DNA of 12,473 bases from CAVYPR01 sp052145775 (lineage in GTDB: Bacteria > Actinomycetota > Acidimicrobiia > Acidimicrobiales > RAAP-2), in NCBI GenBank assembly GCA_052145775.1, contig JBKQNY010000038.1, positions 1-12,473 of the forward strand, given 5' to 3'. The translations under genes were made by a program, and so were the position numbers. Below the pieces are notes generated by a model. It searched no databases. It was not told the DNA's origin and was given only the letters and a program-made list of their open reading frames with translations. Shown here piece by piece: positions 1-7,866 of the stretch (position 1 is its first letter; each line of letters starts with the position of its first letter).

Positions 1-1
1 C

Positions 2-604
2 ATCTCCCCGCCGGCCAGCGTCACCGCCGGCACAGCCACCTCTTTCACGGTCCGGGTCGAAGATCCCTTCGGCAACAGGGTCACCAGCGGAACCGGCTCG
101 CACGACGCCATCACCGTGTCTGGGGCGAACTGCTCGTCCGACACCGTCCACGCCACAGCCGGCCAGGCCGCATTCCCCGCCTGCGTCCTTCCCACCTCGG
201 CCGGCACGCACACGGTGACCGCCAGCGACACCACCATCGGTGACACAGGCATCACTCCCGCCAGCGCCACAGTCCTCGTCGACGCCGGACCGGCCAGCCA
301 GCTGTTCTTCACAGCCCCGCCGACCTCGGTCACGGTGGGCCAGACCTTCCCGCTCACGGTGCTGGTCACCGACGGCTTCGGCAACCGGATCCGTACCGGT
401 ACCGGCTCGAGCGACACCATCGTCCTCTCCGGCTCCTCGCTGGCCTGCGCCAGCGCTACCACCGAGATGGCCTCGGCCGGCGCCGCCACATTCGCCGGGT
501 GCACCCTTTCCACACCGCCCTCGGCGACCCTCACCGCCGGCGACACGACCCCGGGGGACACCGGCTTCACCCCGGCCACCGCCGTCGTGTCCGTCCTGCG
601 GGGG
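2..604 (+). repeat. Two tandem Ig-like coding repeats
   Basis: Unit 1 (2-286, possibly truncated at its start) and unit 2 (287-604) encode the same roughly 95-105 residue pattern. Landmarks in order are S-V-T-x-G, D-x-F-G-N-R, G-T-G-S, a Cys pair region, and D-T-T-x-G-D-T-G-x-T-P-A. The repeat is clear at the protein level and diverged at the DNA level. More units probably lie upstream of the window. Confidence 0.75.
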
Positions 605-1363
605 TCGACCCACATCTCGCTCACATCCTCGGCCAACCCCGGCACGGTGGGCACACCGATCGCCTACACGGCGAGGGTGCACTCGACAGCGCCGAGCGTC
701 GGGGTCCCATCGGGGAACGTGGAGTTCGTGGCCGACGGCCACCCCGTCTCCGGGTGCACCGCGCAGCCCCTCTCGGGCGGGACCGCGACCTGCACCGTCA
801 CGTACGTCCTCCTGACAATGCAGACAGTCGTCGCCAAGTACCTCGGGACTCCCGGCTACGGGCCCAGCACATCGCCCACCACCACCGAGACCCTGATCGG
901 CAACGGCCTGGACGTGAGCGAGTCGGCCGGCAGCACAAACCCGAACCCCTCCACGGTGGACCTGGCCCCCCTCTCACTGGGCAGTTCGTCCGGCATGCAC
1001 GCGGCACAGGGATCACTCAACATCATCCATGTCGCCGACAACCGGGGCACCGCCGCCGGCTGGACGGTCACCGGCCAGCTCCAGGGCAATTTCGTCAATG
1101 CCACCCCGTCAGGGAACCGAGCCGACAACAGCATCCCGGCCAGCGATCTTCTGTGGCTGCCCACGGTCATCACCGGGAGCGCCACAGGGGTGGTCGCCGG
1201 ACCGGCCAGCGCCCTCTCCAAGACAGTGGCCAAGGTGCTCTGCAGCGCAACCTCCGGGCACGGTGCCGGGAACTCGTCTTGCAGCGGCACACTCACGCTG
1301 GCCATTCCCCCCACCGTGGCGGCAGGTCGCTACACAGCAGTGCTCGAGATCGTCGTCAGTTAG
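2..1363 (+). CDS. Secreted Ig-like repeat protein with WxL-like C-terminal domain (5' truncated)
   Basis: The reading frame is open from the first bases of the window, so the true start lies outside; 453 residues are visible, ending at a TAG. Residues 1-95 and 96-201 are tandem repeats of one Ig-like unit (V-x-D-x-F-G-N-R, then S/T-G-T-G-S, then a D-T-T-x-G-D-T-G-x-T-P-A stretch), of the kind found in long bacterial adhesins. Residues about 202-298 form a different Ig-like domain (S-x-N-P-G-T-V-G start, T-A-T-C-T-V centre). Residues about 300-453 look like a WxL-type domain: D-N-R-G-T-A-A-G-W near residue 354 and an A-G-x-Y-T-A-V-L-E-I-V-V-S end. No C-terminal membrane anchor or sorting signal is present, so it is probably secreted or non-covalently wall-bound. 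It converges on the minus-strand deacetylase gene. Adhesin or surface role is inferred from the domains; the ligand is unknown. Confidence 0.85.
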   Translation: MSPPASVTAGTATSFTVRVEDPFGNRVTSGTGSHDAITVSGANCSSDTVHATAGQAAFPACVLPTSAGTHTVTASDTTIGDTGITPASATVLVDAGPASQLFFTAPPTSVTVGQTFPLTVLVTDGFGNRIRTGTGSSDTIVLSGSSLACASATTEMASAGAATFAGCTLSTPPSATLTAGDTTPGDTGFTPATAVVSVLRGSTHISLTSSANPGTVGTPIAYTARVHSTAPSVGVPSGNVEFVADGHPVSGCTAQPLSGGTATCTVTYVLLTMQTVVAKYLGTPGYGPSTSPTTTETLIGNGLDVSESAGSTNPNPSTVDLAPLSLGSSSGMHAAQGSLNIIHVADNRGTAAGWTVTGQLQGNFVNATPSGNRADNSIPASDLLWLPTVITGSATGVVAGPASALSKTVAKVLCSATSGHGAGNSSCSGTLTLAIPPTVAAGRYTAVLEIVVS

Positions 1364-1516
1364 CCGATCCACCCCCGACGCCAGGCCGGTGGTGAGGCTG
1401 AGGCATCCGCCCTCGCCCCGCTCACGGCGACCCACGCACGATGTCGACCCGGGCCTTCGGTGCTGGTTCTGCCCCGTCAGAGCCTCGTCGCCAGTGTCCC
1501 CGAACCGGTCCGGAGG
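1364..1516. other. Convergent intergenic gap
   Basis: This 153-bp gap lies between two convergent stop codons. A shared terminator would be expected here, but I see only a weak bulged hairpin (GAGGC around 1399 to GCCCTC) and no T-tract. I do not call a terminator. Confidence 0.4.
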
Positions 1517-2263
1517 TCACCCCGCCGCGGCGCCCACCAACTCGTCGAGGGTCACCGCCTCCAGGCCGCGCCGCTCGAGGTCCGCAGCCACCAGCTCGAG
1601 CGAGTCGAGCCCGACCCGCCACATGCCGGGGGTGCCGAAGGCGTCGTTGTCGTGGAGCAGCACCACCGCCCCGGGCCGGAGACGGCGGCCGATCCGCCCG
1701 GCCACCTCCCCGGGGTCGGTCGTCGTCCACTCCCGCCCCCAGGCCGACCAGAGCACCGTCTGCCACCCCCGCAGCCGGGCGGCCACCAGGGTGGACCCGG
1801 TGGCCTGGCCGTAGCTCGGTCGGTACCAGGTGGGGTCGAGGCCGACGGAGGTCATGACCCGGGCCGCCTCGGCCAGGTCGGCCGCCACCCAAGCCGGCGA
1901 GTGGGCGAGGTGGTGCAGGTGGCGGTGGCCATGGGTCCCCACGGCATGGCCACGGCTGACGACCTCGGCCACCAGGTCGGGGTGGCGCTCCACGAGGGAA
2001 GCCAGGGGGAAGAAGGTCGCCCGCAGGTTGAGCGCCTCCAGGCGGTCCAGGACGGCGGGCGTGGCCTCGGGGCTGGGCCCGTCGTCGAAGGTGAGGGCGA
2101 CCCGGGGGGCGACCGGGGGGCCCTGCCACCGGCACAGCCCACCGGGCAGTGCCTGGAGCGTGGTCCACTGGCCCAGGGTGACCGTGCTCGGCAAGTACTG
2201 GGCGGCCAGGGTGGCGGCGGCGGCCCCACCCGCGTACCTGGCGATGCGGTGTCTTCCGGGCAA
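1517..2263 (-). CDS. Polysaccharide deacetylase (CE4 / NodB homology domain)
   Basis: Predicted 248-residue metal-dependent deacetylase acting on N-acetylated (or O-acetylated) cell-envelope sugars. CE4 motifs are in order: T-F-D-D-G at 58-62 (catalytic base and metal Asp), H-G-H-R-H at 111-115 (the two metal His of the H-x3-H motif), R-P-S-Y-G at 148-152 (usually R-P-P-Y-G), W-S-A-W at 172-175, and L-L-H-D at 202-205. Residues 10-30 are a short hydrophobic stretch after a basic start, possibly a signal or membrane anchor. There is no ATG in frame near the domain. I chose TTG at 2263 because a GAGGAGG sequence (2270-2276) sits 6 nt before it; the frame stays open far upstream only as a shadow of the next gene. 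It follows two acyl-CoA synthetase genes on the same strand, but a 131-bp gap with a hairpin may separate their transcription. The substrate cannot be told from sequence. Confidence 0.9.
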   Translation of the reverse strand: MPGRHRIARYAGGAAAATLAAQYLPSTVTLGQWTTLQALPGGLCRWQGPPVAPRVALTFDDGPSPEATPAVLDRLEALNLRATFFPLASLVERHPDLVAEVVSRGHAVGTHGHRHLHHLAHSPAWVAADLAEAARVMTSVGLDPTWYRPSYGQATGSTLVAARLRGWQTVLWSAWGREWTTTDPGEVAGRIGRRLRPGAVVLLHDNDAFGTPGMWRVGLDSLELVAADLERRGLEAVTLDELVGAAAG

Positions 2264-2269
2264 CCCTGG

Positions 2270-2276
2270 CCTCCTC
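2270..2276 (-). promoter_or_regulatory. Shine-Dalgarno site that fixes a TTG start
   Basis: GAGGAGG on the minus strand, 6 nt before TTG at 2263. It is the only strong ribosome binding site near the beginning of the deacetylase domain. Confidence 0.7.
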
Positions 2277-2315
2277 GCCGCCGATCTCAGCCGGTCCCAC
2301 CCGTTCTCTGCAAGT

Positions 2316-2336
2316 GGGGGCCTCGAGGAGTCCCCC
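2316..2336 (-). terminator. Hairpin between acyl-CoA synthetase and deacetylase genes
   Basis: GGGGG-C-CTC-GAG-GAG-T-CCCCC forms a 5-bp stem, one mismatch, 3 more pairs and a 3-nt loop. It lies about 60 nt after the synthetase stop and about 50 nt before the deacetylase start. No T-tract follows. It could be a U-less terminator or an attenuator. Confidence 0.35.
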
Positions 2337-2394
2337 GCCAACCGGCGCACCCGGTGGTCGTGCCGGGGCGCCGCGCAGGGGCCGAGCGACCGGG

Positions 2395-3936
2395 TCAGTG
2401 CGCGGTCCCGAGCCCCGGGTAGCCGCCCCCGCCGAACCGCTCGTCCAGCGCCTCGTAGTCCACCGCCCAGCCCTTCTTGGGCAGCTCGTCCACGAACTCC
2501 ACGAGGCTCGGCTTCTTGTACGAGGCGATGTGCGAGCGGCAGTGCTCGATGAGCTCGTCGGCCGTGACCGTCTCCCCCTCCTTCGTCACCACCACGGCCA
2601 TGACCCGCTGGGTCCAGACCTTGTCGGGGATGCCGATGATCGCCGCCTCCTTCACCGCCGGGTGCCGGGCCAGGCAGCCCTCGACCTCGGCCGGGTAGAC
2701 GTTCTCCGCCGCCGACTTCACGATCCGGGTGAGGGGGGCGACGAAGGTGATCGAGCCGTCGGGCTCCCTCCTCCCGAGGTCGCTGGTGTGCCACCAGCCC
2801 CCGCGGAACCGCTGGGCGTTGAGCTCGGGTCGCTCGTGATAACCGTTGGCCACGATGGGACCCCGGGCCACGATCTCGCCGGTCTCGCCCGGCGGGACCT
2901 CGTTGCCGTCGGGGTCGACGATGCGCACCTGGACCAACGGTGACGGCCGGCCGCTGGTGCCCGTCGAGCCGATGCCCAGTGCGTTGTAGGTGAGCATGCC
3001 CGTCACTTCGGTCTGGCCGTAGCCGGCGGGGTGGGTGCCCCACGGGCTGTCGTCGACCTGGATCATGGCGTTCCAGCGTTTCCCGCCCCCGAAGGTGCGG
3101 AGGCTGGAGAGGTCGTATCGGCCGTCCTTGTTGATCTCGAGGATCTCGGTGGCGGTCGGGCCCATGACGAAGCCGTAGTTGCAACGTTCGGTCTCGATGA
3201 TCCGGCAGAGCTCTTCGGCATCGACCCGGCGGGTGAGCACGTTGGTCCCGCCCATGCGAAAGGTGGCGAAGGTCGTCATGAGGGTCGCCACGTGGAACAT
3301 GGGGCCCGAGTTGAGGTACACGGTGTCCTCGGAAACGCGCTGGAGCATGGCCACCACCAGGTCCTGGGCCAGGATCGCCTGGTGGGCCAGCTGGGCCCCG
3401 TTGGGCACACCGCCGAAGGCCCCCGTGTAGAGCTGGAGCACCGGCCACGCCGGGTCCACGGGGACCTCGGGGTCGTGGGGGGCTCCCGAGTCGAGAAACG
3501 CCTCGTAGGTGCCCTCGCCGTCGAGCCGGTCGTGCTGGAGCCAGCGGGCGTGGCCCTTCCAGGTGGCCCGGGCCTCGGCCACGGCCGCCCCGATCTCCTC
3601 CTCCTGGTAGATGACGACCTTGGCCTTGGCGTCGTCCAGCAGGGTCACCAGCTCCGAGGCGCTCTGACGCCAGTTGGCCGGCGAGAAGACCGCGCCGATC
3701 TTGGCGCAGGCCAGGAGGCCTTCGAGCAGCCGGTGGCAGTTCTGCCCGAGCCACAGCACCAGGTCGCCCTGGCCCACTCCCTCTGCCGACAGTGCGTTGG
3801 CCAGGCGGCTGGTGCGGTGGTCGAACTCGGGGTAGGTGTAGCGCGCCTCCCCGCAGACGAGGGCGGTTGCCTGGGGTCGGCTCCGACGGTGCTCCCGCAG
3901 GACGTCGGCCAGGGTCAGGTCATGCAGCGGTTCCAC
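2395..3936 (-). CDS. Acyl-CoA synthetase-like protein with degenerate catalytic motifs (ANL superfamily)
   Basis: 513 residues, normal length for a bacterial fatty-acid CoA ligase (FadD-like, AMP-forming). The fold motifs are visible: G-Y-G-Q-T-E at 305-310 (A5), H-T-S-D-L-G-R at 383-389 (A7, usually T-G-D), and R-I-V-K-S-A-A-E-N-V-Y-P-A-E-V-E around 404-419 (A8). Two key sites are altered. The P-loop, normally Y-T-S-G-T-T-G-x-P-K-G, reads Y-T-G-A-F-G-G-V-P-N-G at 170-180, with Lys replaced by Asn. The C-terminal motif, normally P-x-x-x-x-G-K, reads L-P-K-K-G-W-A at 485-491, so the adenylation lysine is absent at its usual place. The start is GTG at 3936, 6 nt after GGAGG. It lies 41 bp after an intact synthetase on the same strand, so co-transcription is likely. 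It may be a specialised ligase subfamily, a thioesterification-only enzyme, or a regulatory partner. Family assignment is sure; activity is not. Confidence 0.88.
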   Translation of the reverse strand: MEPLHDLTLADVLREHRRSRPQATALVCGEARYTYPEFDHRTSRLANALSAEGVGQGDLVLWLGQNCHRLLEGLLACAKIGAVFSPANWRQSASELVTLLDDAKAKVVIYQEEEIGAAVAEARATWKGHARWLQHDRLDGEGTYEAFLDSGAPHDPEVPVDPAWPVLQLYTGAFGGVPNGAQLAHQAILAQDLVVAMLQRVSEDTVYLNSGPMFHVATLMTTFATFRMGGTNVLTRRVDAEELCRIIETERCNYGFVMGPTATEILEINKDGRYDLSSLRTFGGGKRWNAMIQVDDSPWGTHPAGYGQTEVTGMLTYNALGIGSTGTSGRPSPLVQVRIVDPDGNEVPPGETGEIVARGPIVANGYHERPELNAQRFRGGWWHTSDLGRREPDGSITFVAPLTRIVKSAAENVYPAEVEGCLARHPAVKEAAIIGIPDKVWTQRVMAVVVTKEGETVTADELIEHCRSHIASYKKPSLVEFVDELPKKGWAVDYEALDERFGGGGYPGLGTAH

Positions 3937-3977
3937 CGTCGTCCTCCACTTGCCTCAGTTTGGTGCGGGCGGACCGG

Positions 3978-5510
3978 TCAGCCGTCGAGGGCCTGCGCCT
4001 CGTGACGCAGGCGCAGTTGGGGCTTGATCACCTTGCCGGTGGCGTTGCGCGGCAGCTCACCCACGAAGTGCCACTCCCTGGGCACCTTGTAGTCGGCCAG
4101 CTCGTCGAGGCAGTAGGCCCGGAGCTCCTCCCCGTCCAGCTCCTGCCCGGGCCGAAGCACCACGTAGGCGACGACGTCTTCGCCCAGCACCGAATGGGGC
4201 ACCCCGATGATCGCGGCCTCCTGCACGGCGGGGTGGGCCAGGATCACATGCTCCACGTCGGCGGCGTGGACGTTGTTGCCGCCTCGGATCACCACATCCT
4301 TGCTCCGCCCCACGATGTAGAGGTACCCGTCGGCATCCACCCGACCCAGGTCGCCGGTGACCAACCAGCCGTCCACCCAGGTCGAGGAGGTGGCCTCGGG
4401 GTCCCCGAAGTACTCGCGTGGGCGACCGGGGATGCGCAGACGGACCTCGCCGACCTCGCCGGTGGGCACCTCGGCCTCACTGCTGTCGACGATCCGCACC
4501 TCGGCCGGGGGCACGGGCTGCCCCACCGAACCGGGTCGCCGCACGGCCTCACCTTGCGGGGTGAGGCAGTAGACCGAGCCTGCTTCGGTCATCCCGTAGT
4601 TGTTGGAGACCATCGCGGCCGGCATCTTCTCCTGCAGCCGCTCGATCACGAACGGCGCCAGTGGGGCACTTCCGACAGAGCAGATCTGGATCGAGGAGAG
4701 GTCGGCCTCCTCGAACCCGGGATGGTCGAGCAGCAGATGGGTCATCGCCGGGACCAGGAAGACGGCCACCGGGCGCTCCTTCACGACGACCTCGAGCCAG
4801 CGCCCGGCGTCGAAGCGTGGCATGTAGATCCCCCGGAGACCGAACGTCATCGGGTTGTACACGAAGGCGAGCCCGGCGAAGGTGCACATCGGGCTGGCGT
4901 GCAACCAGGCGCCGCCGTTCCAGTTCGCGGCGCCCGGGGTGACCATCGACGCGTTGACGTGGCGAACGGCCACGCCCTTGGGATGGCCCGTGGTGCCCGA
5001 GGTGTAGAGGATGTCGGCGAGGTCGTTGTCGGAGCGGGGAACCCCCAGGGGCGTGCCGTCGGCGTCGAGCGCCTCGTCCCACGGCACCACCGCGGTCTTG
5101 CCACCTGCGAGCTCGGTCCGGGGACCGACGGTGGCATCCACCACCACGGCGAGATCCAGCTGGACGTCGTCGGCCGCCAGCTCCCCATCGGCCACCGCCC
5201 CGCGAGCCTCGCAGTGGGCCAGCATCCGCCCGACCTCCGCGTGATTCAGGCGGGGGCTGAGGGGAACGGCCACCGCACCGGCCCGGTGCACCCCCGTGTA
5301 GGACACCAACCAGCGCAGGGCGTTGTCCAGGCCGATGTGCACGGCCACCCGGTCGTCGGGGGCGATGCCGGCGGACACCAGCCCACGCGCCAGTTGATTG
5401 GCCTGGCTGTCCCACTCGGCGAAGGTCAACGAACCACCGTCGACCACTGAATAGGCTGTCTTGTCGGGGAAGGACTCGGCCATCCGGCTGAGTACGTCGT
5501 CGAGGAGCAC
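3978..5510 (-). CDS. AMP-dependent acyl-CoA synthetase (ANL superfamily, FadD-like)
   Basis: Predicted cytosolic acid:CoA ligase (acid + ATP + CoA to acyl-CoA + AMP + PPi). With this start it is 510 residues and all core motifs are intact: L-Y-T-S-G-T-T-G-H-P-K-G at 168-179 (ATP P-loop), N-Y-G-M-T-E at 304-309, V-T-G-D-L-G-R at 384-390, the G-R-S-K-D hinge at 401-405, and R-N-A-T-G-K with the catalytic Lys493. Start choice: GTG at 5510 places the first residue at the beginning of family homology (L-L-D-D-V-L-S-R-M) with GAGGGA 9 nt upstream. A GTG at 5606 would add 32 low-complexity residues and has no well-placed ribosome binding site. It is the first gene of a minus-strand pair with a degenerate synthetase 41 bp downstream. 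The acid substrate is not predictable; members act on fatty, aromatic or steroid side-chain acids. Confidence 0.93.
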   Translation of the reverse strand: MLLDDVLSRMAESFPDKTAYSVVDGGSLTFAEWDSQANQLARGLVSAGIAPDDRVAVHIGLDNALRWLVSYTGVHRAGAVAVPLSPRLNHAEVGRMLAHCEARGAVADGELAADDVQLDLAVVVDATVGPRTELAGGKTAVVPWDEALDADGTPLGVPRSDNDLADILYTSGTTGHPKGVAVRHVNASMVTPGAANWNGGAWLHASPMCTFAGLAFVYNPMTFGLRGIYMPRFDAGRWLEVVVKERPVAVFLVPAMTHLLLDHPGFEEADLSSIQICSVGSAPLAPFVIERLQEKMPAAMVSNNYGMTEAGSVYCLTPQGEAVRRPGSVGQPVPPAEVRIVDSSEAEVPTGEVGEVRLRIPGRPREYFGDPEATSSTWVDGWLVTGDLGRVDADGYLYIVGRSKDVVIRGGNNVHAADVEHVILAHPAVQEAAIIGVPHSVLGEDVVAYVVLRPGQELDGEELRAYCLDELADYKVPREWHFVGELPRNATGKVIKPQLRLRHEAQALDG

Positions 5511-5623
5511 GCCCGCCAATCCCTCAGTCTCTGCCTGTGAGGTGGGCAGGGCTGGGCTTCTGCCCCTCGGCCCCCCGTCGCTGCCGGTGCTGCATGACCT
5601 CTCCACCCCTCTGAACAGCGGTC

Positions 5624-5629
5624 ATCCTA
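5624..5629 (-). promoter_or_regulatory. Possible -10 element upstream of the acyl-CoA synthetase pair
   Basis: TAGGAT on the minus strand fits the actinobacterial TAnnnT -10 pattern. It would start transcription near 5617, giving a leader of about 107 nt to the GTG at 5510. No convincing -35 hexamer lies 16-18 nt upstream, so this is weak. Confidence 0.25.
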
Positions 5630-5936
5630 TGCGCCCCCATCGGCGCCTGTGCCAGGTCGGAGCAGCATGGCCGATGGCCGCCCTTCGGTCAAAAAGATCG
5701 CTGCCTGCGGGCTTGTTCCTCGCACCTGGACCGGAGGCCTTCGTCTTCGCCGGTGTGGACCCCGTCGAGGCGGGCGAGGCCGACGATCCCGGCGGCGATG
5801 CCGTGAGCTGGTCCACCGCACCGGCCTGGGCCGGTCTGCCGGACGGGCGGTGGTCGCCGGGCGACAGCCGGAACCCGACTCAGGGCAGCTCCCATGCCCG
5901 TTCGGGCACCAGTCACCGCTGTGCGAGCGCGTCAGA

Positions 5937-5949
5937 AGGGTGACACCCT
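5937..5949 (-). terminator. Small hairpin directly after the Fn3 protein stop
   Basis: AGGGTG and CACCCT flank a single central base, 5 nt beyond the stop codon of the fibronectin-domain gene. On the minus strand it is followed by TTCT. The stem is short for a terminator, but the position is right for the end of the four-gene secreted cassette. Confidence 0.35.
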
Positions 5950-5954
5950 CGTTC

Positions 5955-7208
5955 TCAAGACGGCTTCAGGGCGAGGGTGGCCGAGTCCCACGCGTAGGTT
6001 GTATTGGCGCCGGTCGGCTGGGTCAGCTTGAAGGTGTTCGTCGCACCGGCGGCGGGCTGGACGCTCGTCGTGGCACAGCCGGCGGAGTCCGATTCGTAGG
6101 CGTTGGCCTTCCCTGTCTTCAATGTTGTGTTCAGTGAACGGGCCGAGTAGTAGTGCTTCATGCCGTAGCCGGCGGCGGAGCTGCAGGTGGCTGTTGTGAA
6201 CGACTGCCTGGCACCGCTGGCGAAGAAGACCACGATCTCGTCGCCGTTCTTCGTCGTCGTCACCGATGGCGCTGTCGCCGTGAGCCACCCGTTACTGCCA
6301 CCATGTGTGGTCTTCGCCACATCGACCGGCGTCGTCGGTGTCACGCCGCTGAACTGCATGATCCCGCCGGACGCGTCCGGGTTGGGTGTCTGGGACGACA
6401 CCCAGCTCCACGTCCACGAGGTCGCTGTCTTCTTGCAGTTTGTCGCCTTGCCGACCACGCAGTAGAAGACGTAGAGGAAGATGGTGCCGCTTGTCTTGTA
6501 CGACGCTGTCGGGATCTCGGTCCATCCCGTGGGCGGCGTGATGCTCGTGAACTTTGTGTGGGCGACGCGGGCGGTCACCTGGGCGATCAGCACGTCCCCT
6601 GTGGTGATGTCGGTCGGCGGGTAGAGGGCCAGTGAGGTCACCTTCTCGTTGGACGCTGCCGTGCACCCCTTTGTCGTGGCATGGGTGTTCGTCGTGACCT
6701 TCACTGTGCAGGCGGTGTTGGTGATGACGACGCTGGTCGTCTGCCCCTGGTACTTCGTGCTGAGGGGGCTCACCCATTTGTGGTACACCGCGGCGACGGA
6801 ATAGTTGTACTTCGTGGCGCCGCTCAGTCCTGTGTCGTTGCAGCTGGTGGTGGCGAGAGGGGCTGTAACCGTGCTCTTACACCCTCCGCTGGCGATCGTG
6901 TTGGCGGTGGTGGGCGTGCAGCCTGTGCCCGTGCACCGGTAGACGACATAGCCGGTGGGGGTGGGTGTGGTCGGGGCAGTCCACTTGATGCTGATCTTGG
7001 AGCTGGTCGCTGCCCCGTTTGTCGTGAGGCCCGTGGGAGGCGACAGGGTCTCGGCCTTGGCCTGCGCGGACCCGGTGCCCGTGATGGCCAGGGTGGCGGC
7101 GGCCACGCCGGCGAAGCCGACCACGATGGCGGTGGTGATGGAGAGCACCGCCAGGTAGCGACGGGGCCTGCGGGGTACGGCGTGAGCCCCTCGACGGGTG
7201 TGGGCCAT
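5955..7208 (-). CDS. Secreted fibronectin type III protein with beta-rich C-terminal domain
   Basis: 417 residues. It has a basic N-terminus (residues 4-17, rich in Arg and His), a hydrophobic signal or anchor segment at about 18-42, then T-G-T-G-S-A-Q-A, which suggests export. Residues about 55-159 form a fibronectin type III domain: S-P-P-T-G-L, core W76, G-Y-V-V-Y at 86-90, and Y-N-Y-S-V-A-A-V near 134-141. It has extra Cys residues (92, 97, 110, 123) that could form disulfides. Residues about 195-417 resemble a lectin-like domain common in secreted actinobacterial and phage-associated proteins: T-G-D-V-L-I-A, P-P-T-G-W, S-G-G-I-M-Q-F-S-G-V, A-P-S-V-T-T-T, and a final A-T-L-A-L-K-P-S. The start is ATG at 7208 with AGGAG about 10 nt upstream; the frame continues upstream only as an overlap with the neighbouring gene's end. 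It is last in the minus-strand cassette, 95 bp after the next gene. Carbohydrate or matrix binding is inferred; no catalytic motif is seen. Confidence 0.82.
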   Translation of the reverse strand: MAHTRRGAHAVPRRPRRYLAVLSITTAIVVGFAGVAAATLAITGTGSAQAKAETLSPPTGLTTNGAATSSKISIKWTAPTTPTPTGYVVYRCTGTGCTPTTANTIASGGCKSTVTAPLATTSCNDTGLSGATKYNYSVAAVYHKWVSPLSTKYQGQTTSVVITNTACTVKVTTNTHATTKGCTAASNEKVTSLALYPPTDITTGDVLIAQVTARVAHTKFTSITPPTGWTEIPTASYKTSGTIFLYVFYCVVGKATNCKKTATSWTWSWVSSQTPNPDASGGIMQFSGVTPTTPVDVAKTTHGGSNGWLTATAPSVTTTKNGDEIVVFFASGARQSFTTATCSSAAGYGMKHYYSARSLNTTLKTGKANAYESDSAGCATTSVQPAAGATNTFKLTQPTGANTTYAWDSATLALKPS

Positions 7209-7303
7209 CGGCGTGCTGCTCCTGGTGGTCCGGTGCCGCGTGCCGACGACCTCGGTCGCCGGGCTTCGCGTGGCACCGGTCGGCCGCTGGCCAGCGTCGC
7301 GCA

Positions 7304-7831
7304 TCACGACTTCCCCGTGAAGGTGAGGGTCAGGGTGAACGTGACACCTTGGCAGCCCGTGGGCGCTGTGGCGGCCAGCTTCACCAGGGTGGGGATGGAC
7401 TTGGTGGGACTGGTCGTGCTGGCAGCCACTGTCACTGCGGTCGGCAGTGTGTAGGGCATCGTCGGAACGATGCTGACGTTGGCGCTCGGGCACGCGGTCA
7501 CTGTGTTCGACACAATTGTGGCGCCGGTCAGCTTCGTGAACGTGACGACGAACGGGTTTGTGTTCTTGAGCGTGAAGTAGGCCGCCCCCGTACCGGCCGG
7601 GAGGAGGCTGGCCGTTGCCGTGGCCGCGGTCACCGTGACCGTGGTGGTGGTCCCGATCTTCCCCAGTCCCGTGCCTGAGCCGGATGCGGTGACGTACGAC
7701 CAGGCGGTGCCGGCGATCAGGCCGACGGCAAGGGCACTCGCCGCCACGATGAGGAGCGGGGCGCGTCTGCGCCGCCTCGGTGGCCGGGGAGCGGCATGCA
7801 TCGCCCGGCGCCTGACGGTCCCGTGCCCCAT
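7304..7831 (-). CDS. Small secreted beta-sandwich-like protein, actinobacterial SipW/TasA-like group
   Basis: 175 residues. A strongly basic N-terminus (R-R-R-R-R at 19-23) precedes a hydrophobic segment at about 25-43, then W-S-Y-V-T-A-S-G-S-G-T-G at 44-55. That block resembles the start of mature SipW-dependent (TasA/camelysin-like) proteins. The rest is Thr/Val/Ala-rich and beta-like. It has an L-L-P-A-G turn at 76-80, a T-N-P-F strand near 91-94, Cys114 in A-C-P, and a G-C-Q-G-V-T-F motif with Cys160 near the C-terminus. Two minus-strand neighbours upstream share this layout. This member lacks the first Cys pair that they have. The start is ATG at 7831 with GAGGTGGG upstream; a GTG one codon earlier is possible. 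I do not recognise a characterised homologue; a structural or surface subunit is inferred. Confidence 0.78.
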   Translation of the reverse strand: MGHGTVRRRAMHAAPRPPRRRRRAPLLIVAASALAVGLIAGTAWSYVTASGSGTGLGKIGTTTTVTVTAATATASLLPAGTGAAYFTLKNTNPFVVTFTKLTGATIVSNTVTACPSANVSIVPTMPYTLPTAVTVAASTTSPTKSIPTLVKLAATAPTGCQGVTFTLTLTFTGKS

Positions 7832-7866
7832 CACGATCCCACCTCGTGCCGTGCCGGGCCCGGGTG

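Larger units (their letters stand above)
5511..5954. other. Intergenic region with no credible gene
   Basis: In this 444-bp gap the short open frames on either strand have arginine/proline-rich shadow composition, overlap each other and lack recognisable domains. The gap holds a possible minus-strand promoter element and a short hairpin at its right end. A tight palindrome, TGCCCG directly followed by T-T and CGGGCA, sits at 5895-5908. A few GC-rich stems also occur. I see no RNA gene. Confidence 0.5.

Noticed and set aside
2264..3754. Very long upstream extension of the deacetylase frame
   Set aside because: It lies antiparallel in frame-shifted register over the second acyl-CoA synthetase and has shadow composition; homology begins only after the TTG at 2263.
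3792..5450. Long plus-strand open frame opposite the first acyl-CoA synthetase
   Set aside because: Rich in Gly, His, Val and Arg with no domain; it is the antisense frame of a well-supported gene in high-GC DNA.
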